Source: Kiritimatiellota bacterium
GTDB taxonomy: Bacteria; Verrucomicrobiota; Kiritimatiellia; JAAZAB01
Length of the DNA stretch: 15,466 bases
Reading direction: 5' to 3'
NCBI GenBank assembly: GCA_008636095.1
Contig: VSJD01000024.1
Location: forward strand, 1-15,466
Positions 12,802 to 15,466 of this stretch are shown here, in pieces; the first letter of the stretch is position 1, and each line of letters begins with the position of its first letter. The position numbers and the translations under genes were made by a program. Under the pieces are notes generated by a model, which saw only the letters and a list, made by a program, of their open reading frames with translations, had not been told where the DNA came from and did no database searches.

Positions 12802-12847
12802 GGCGCTTGCCCTGCGTAGCGCTCCGGGCGAAGCAGGGTCCGTCGTC
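12802..12847. repeat. 46-bp perfect direct repeat, right copy
   Basis: Identical to 12009-12054, 793 bp away in the same orientation, so the two copies bracket the DUF433/DUF5615 pair. The core palindrome (CCCTGC to GCAGGG) is shared in part with the repeat inside the PulJ-like leader (CGGGCGAAGCAGGG at 13731-13744). Confidence 0.95.
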
Positions 12848-12881
12848 CTCTTCCTCCGGTCAGTCTTCCTTCTTCTCCGGG

Positions 12882-12975
12882 CTGGCATCAGGCGTCTGGC
12901 ATCCGGCGTCCTCTTCAGGTTGTCGTCCCGCCTTCCTCTTCTCCGGACTGGCGTCTGGTGTCTGGCATCCGGCGT
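12882..12975. repeat. Heptamer arrays, CTGGCGT type, copies 3 and 4
   Basis: Two four-unit arrays (12882-12909 and 12948-12975), each ending in CCGGCGT followed by CCTCTT and each preceded by a TTCTCCGG-like sequence. With copies at 6519 and 7445 they define a repeated element of about 45-65 bp with always four units and one orientation. They fill the gap between the PulJ-like stop codon and the DUF433 gene; nothing else is seen there besides the 46-bp repeat. Confidence 0.88.
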
Positions 12976-12979
12976 CCTC

Positions 12980-13870
12980 TTACCTCCCCCCATACCCCAC
13001 CCGATTCGGGAAATAAACGCGGGTGGAATAAAGCTTGGAGTTGCGGGCCACAAAGTTATCCTGCTCCGTCGGGTCACTGCTCAGCGCCGTGGCTCGCATC
13101 ATGTCATCATCGCTCAGCATGACAATGGCCATATCCATGCAAATTGGCAACATGTTGGACTGATAAGAATCAGTCGAAAAGCCATTGACAAGATCATCCA
13201 TGCTCGCATAGGCCAAGGCTTGAAACATCCAGACATTTGTGATAAGGATTTGGGAACCTGAAAATGAAAGCGCATCTGAGTAAGGATTAAAGGGGCTTGA
13301 CACTCCTGTCCGTCGCTGGCTTTTTAGTTGATAAGGATCATGCAGGAACAAGATCCCACGCACAGCGCGTGTGCCGGATGAAGAATCAGGATCACCCGAA
13401 AGAGAGTAGAACCTGATTTCTTTCCCAGCATTCTTTAATTCAAATTGCAAATCCGACAAAGCCGGCGGATTGACGGCCTCAATCGGCCCGGCAACGGCGG
13501 ATTGTAGTTCGCGGGCCATGAAGTCCAGGGCGGCGCGGGCGGCGGTGTTCATGTCGGCCTTCTGGGTGCCGATATTCCAGGAGGCGGAACTGCTCTGGAA
13601 AATATTGGCCACCATCAGGACCATGACCGAAAGGACCGTCATGGCCACGAGGACCTCGATCAGGGTAAAGCCAGAAGACAGCCTGCCCTGCGACGCGTCC
13701 TCCGTAGCTTCTGAAGCGAAGGGGGAAGCCCGGGCGAAGCAGGGACGACAGACAGGAGAAGAGGGAAGCGGGACGACGGCCTGCCCACCATAGCGCTCGG
13801 GCGGCGGTGGGACCCTCCTACGCCCGAGCGCTTCGGAGGGCAGGCGGCGGATGGCGATTGCATTAATCAT
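12980..13870 (-). CDS. PulJ/GspJ-like pseudopilin with a repeat-expanded leader
   Basis: A 296-residue pseudopilin. The prepilin peptidase motif SSG then FTLIEVLVAMTVLSVMVLMVANIF is classic, with Glu at position 5 of the mature protein. The mature part continues with SSSASWNIGTQKADMNTAARAALDFMARELQSAVAG, typical of J-type minor pseudopilins, and an acidic SDDDMM stretch near the end (Verru_Chthon cassette C is an alternative name for such proteins). The leader is abnormal: about 67 residues instead of the usual 6-25. Residues about 9-62 are encoded by palindromic repeats, while MINAIAIRR at the front looks native. The start at ATG 13870 is secure, with AGGAGG five bases upstream, and it overlaps the stop codon of the nuclease gene by 8 nt. 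No other start codon lies close to the cleavage site. Confidence 0.85.
   Translation of the reverse strand: MINAIAIRRLPSEALGRRRVPPPPERYGGQAVVPLPSSPVCRPCFARASPFASEATEDASQGRLSSGFTLIEVLVAMTVLSVMVLMVANIFQSSSASWNIGTQKADMNTAARAALDFMARELQSAVAGPIEAVNPPALSDLQFELKNAGKEIRFYSLSGDPDSSSGTRAVRGILFLHDPYQLKSQRRTGVSSPFNPYSDALSFSGSQILITNVWMFQALAYASMDDLVNGFSTDSYQSNMLPICMDMAIVMLSDDDMMRATALSSDPTEQDNFVARNSKLYSTRVYFPNRVGYGGR
13686..13845. repeat. Three palindromic repeat units in the PulJ-like leader
   Basis: Three successive palindromic units: CCCTGC with GCAGGG (13686-13744), CCCACC with GGTGGG (13784-13811) and CCCTCC with GGAGGG (13813-13840). The last matches 9665-9697; the first shares its CGGGCGAAGCAGGG end with the 46-bp repeats. 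The whole is translated in frame between the start codon and the prepilin cleavage site. Confidence 0.85.
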
Positions 13871-14966
13871 CCTCGCCTCCTGTTTTATCCCAGACTTTCA
13901 GGCGCTTGGCGATTTGCTCGGGGCTGGGTAACTCGGCTTGATAGTCGTCGGGCAGTTGCGGCACTACGGTGTAAGTGGCCACGCCCAGTGGCCGGGCGAC
14001 AGTGCGAAGGGCATATTCGACAACTGTCTTGTTTTTACTGCGGCAGATGATGATACCGATGGGTGCGTTTTCACTGGGCAGGCGCTCCTGTGTGTCCAAC
14101 GCCTCCAAATAGAACTCCATTTTGCCTTTGTGCTCGGGCTTGAAGTCGCGTATTTTGAGTTCAATGGCAACCAGACAGCGCAGGCGACGGTGGAAGAGCA
14201 AGAGATCGATGAAATATTCCTGTCCACCTACTTCCAGTCGATATTGATTGCCCACGAAAGTAAAAGCGCATCCCATTTCGGCAAGAAAATTGCGCAGGTT
14301 TTGTACCAGCGATTCCTCCAGATCACGCTCGCTGTGTTCGTCAGCAAGTTCGAGAAAGTCGAAGGTGTAGTGGTCTTTGATGGCCAGCGCGGCTTGGGCT
14401 TGGATTTCAGCCGGCAGGGTCCGGTCAAAGTTAGTCTGGTTGAGCAGAAACTTTTCGTAGCTTTTGTTATCGATTTGATGCAAAAGCACGGCCTTAGTCC
14501 AGCCGAAACGGGCGGTAGCGCGCAGGTAAAACTCGCGCTCCAGATCATCTTTGCAGCGCCCCAGGATCACAAGGTTTTTTGCCCAACTGATTTCTCTAAC
14601 CAGCGGTTGGAGATTTGGCTTTTTATTGTATTCACAATAAAACTGCCGCATGAGCCAGAGGTTTTGCACGGAAAATCCGTTGCGCCCGGGGAACTCCGCT
14701 TGCAGGTCGCACGCGAGGGTTGCCACCACGGCCTTGCCCCAGCCAAGCTCCTGTTGCTTGCGGTAAATGGACGCGCCCAAGCCCCAATACAGCCCCACCA
14801 ATTCACAATTCACCGCCCGCAGCGCCTGATATTGCCGCTGGCGTATCTGCACTTTGATCTGGGCCAGAAACTCGACGTAACCGCGTGTGGTGCTATTGGA
14901 GGGTAATGACGCAAATGGCGCTTGTATCATTCCGGTTGGCGGCTGGGATTTGCTATTACACGGCAT
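13863..14966 (-). CDS. DUF1016 / YhcG-like PD-(D/E)XK nuclease
   Basis: A 367-residue protein of the YhcG/DUF1016 family. The N-terminal domain (about 28-180) has the family segments VEFLAQIKVQIRQRQYQALRAVNCELVGLYWGLG and GFSVQNLWLMRQFY, then REISWAKNLVIL. The C-terminal domain (about 215-345) is a PD-(D/E)XK nuclease fold: YFIDLLLFHRRLRCLVAIELKI supplies the Asp and the E-x-K pair, and APIGIIICRSKNKTVVEYAL follows. Length is normal and motifs are complete. Family members are linked to mobile elements and restriction or defence islands. The ATG at 14966 has GGGAGG eight bases upstream. It ends inside the PulJ-like start region, so they are probably co-transcribed, although it has no obvious link to secretion. 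Confidence 0.9.
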   Translation of the reverse strand: MPCNSKSQPPTGMIQAPFASLPSNSTTRGYVEFLAQIKVQIRQRQYQALRAVNCELVGLYWGLGASIYRKQQELGWGKAVVATLACDLQAEFPGRNGFSVQNLWLMRQFYCEYNKKPNLQPLVREISWAKNLVILGRCKDDLEREFYLRATARFGWTKAVLLHQIDNKSYEKFLLNQTNFDRTLPAEIQAQAALAIKDHYTFDFLELADEHSERDLEESLVQNLRNFLAEMGCAFTFVGNQYRLEVGGQEYFIDLLLFHRRLRCLVAIELKIRDFKPEHKGKMEFYLEALDTQERLPSENAPIGIIICRSKNKTVVEYALRTVARPLGVATYTVVPQLPDDYQAELPSPEQIAKRLKVWDKTGGEDD

Positions 14967-15094
14967 AGCCCAGCCCTCCCATGTTATCCTTAACTATGGC
15001 GCTCAAGTTCATTGTCACGATTCGATTCACGCTTCCGTCGTCTGTTCCCGACTCTCCGGTCCCCTCTTCCCCTCCTGTCTGGCATCTGTCGTCT

Positions 15095-15283
15095 GCCAGG
15101 CTCCGCCGGCGTGTCCCGCCGACCATGCTCCGCGGCTCGACTGAGCTCGCCGAAGTCCGGAGCGCTACGCCCAGGCGAGAGCGGCCTCGCGAAGGGGGAA
15201 GCGCTTCCTCCGTCGCCAGGGCTTCCTCCTTCGCTCGATCAGCTACGGCGGACAAGATGGTGGACAAGTCGCCCAGGCGAGTC
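15095..15283. repeat. Cluster of palindromic repeats, no gene
   Basis: The 386-bp gap (14967-15352) is filled with GC-rich repeat DNA. It includes exact copies of both ends of the element found in pilM (15095-15108 and 15269-15283), a GAGCGCTACGCCCAGGCGAG copy (about 15161-15180), an AAGCGCTTCC centre near 15208, a GATCAGCTACGGCGGACAAG stretch (about 15237) and GGTGGACAAGTC (15260-15271). CTGGCGT-type single units lie at about 15286 and 15320. An open frame crosses it on the minus strand but looks like chance read-through. Confidence 0.75.
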
Positions 15284-15352
15284 GTCTGGCGTCATCTTCC
15301 CGCCGTCCGCCTTTTCTGGACTGGCGTCAGGCGTCCTCTTCACGGTCCGGTC

Positions 15353-15466
15353 TCACGGCTTCCACCTGAAAAACTCCGCATAAAACATGCTGGGGTCGTT
15401 GATGCTCCCAAATTCACCCGGCAAGACAAAAAGAGTCGCCGCTTTGAGCAGGCCGTTGGTCGTCAG
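15353..15466 (-). CDS. C-terminal fragment of an unrecognised gene
   Basis: The last 37 codons and stop of a gene that enters from the right edge. The visible ending has GLLKAATLFVLPGEFG and then NDPSMFYAEFFRWKP. I do not recognise the family. Its position upstream of pseudopilin genes, and a hydrophobic then aromatic tail, would suit another pseudopilin or secretion protein, but this is a guess. Codon use looks like ordinary coding sequence and the frame is continuous to the edge. Confidence 0.55.
   Translation of the reverse strand: MTTNGLLKAATLFVLPGEFGSINDPSMFYAEFFRWKP

Noticed and set aside
13938..14906. Long plus-strand open frame of 322 codons
   Set aside because: Antisense shadow of the DUF1016 nuclease, which has complete catalytic motifs.
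14956..15267. Minus-strand frame of 103 codons before the nuclease gene
   Set aside because: It runs through palindromic repeats and overlaps the nuclease start, which has its own ribosome site.

Overview
The window looks like chromosome from a PVC-superphylum bacterium, most likely Kiritimatiellota, Lentisphaerota or Verrucomicrobiota. The basis is a run of five genes in the order and style of the Akkermansia Amuc_1102-1101-1100-1099-1098 pilus-like cluster, plus secretion-type pseudopilins of the kind common in that group. The phylum is an inference from protein style; no rRNA gene or other marker is present. Every gene I can support lies on the minus strand, so transcription runs from high to low coordinates.

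Right part (15466 to 7536): the tail of an unrecognised gene, a DUF1016/YhcG-like nuclease, a PulJ/GspJ-like pseudopilin and a GspK-like minor pseudopilin. Between the two pseudopilins sit unrelated small modules: a DUF433/DUF5615 toxin-antitoxin-like pair, a small conserved protein next to a nucleotidyltransferase gene that is split by a 232-bp inverted-repeat element, and a Bro-N/DinD-like gene. Middle (7222 to 5970): a HigB/HigA-like toxin-antitoxin pair and a membrane-anchored coiled-coil protein of unknown function. Left part (5745 to 1): a near-consensus promoter, a leader with four hairpins, then Amuc_1102-like, a four-helix-bundle (23S rRNA intervening-sequence-protein type) gene, a PilM-PilN fusion (Amuc_1101-like), Amuc_1100-like, Amuc_1099-like, and the first 99 codons of the Amuc_1098-like outer-membrane secretin.

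The striking feature is the DNA between the genes. It is full of degenerate 7-nt tandem arrays of at least three sequence families, and of GC-rich palindromic elements, many centred on AGCGCT. In three places, two complementary heptamer arrays face each other around a module, so the transcript could fold into a stem of about 28-32 bp. One encloses the four-helix-bundle gene, one the Bro-N gene, and one has no gene inside. This resembles 23S rRNA intervening sequences, which are stems with a four-helix protein gene in the loop, but here it lies inside a pilus operon. Palindromic elements have also entered coding sequence in frame: in the linker of the PilM-PilN fusion and in the leader of the PulJ-like prepilin, which is stretched to about 67 residues. 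A 46-bp perfect direct repeat brackets the DUF433/DUF5615 pair.

Together the window reads as a pilus/type II secretion-like locus whose gene junctions have been repeatedly colonised by small addiction modules, a miniature transposon and heptamer or palindromic repeats, with the main reading frames kept open.
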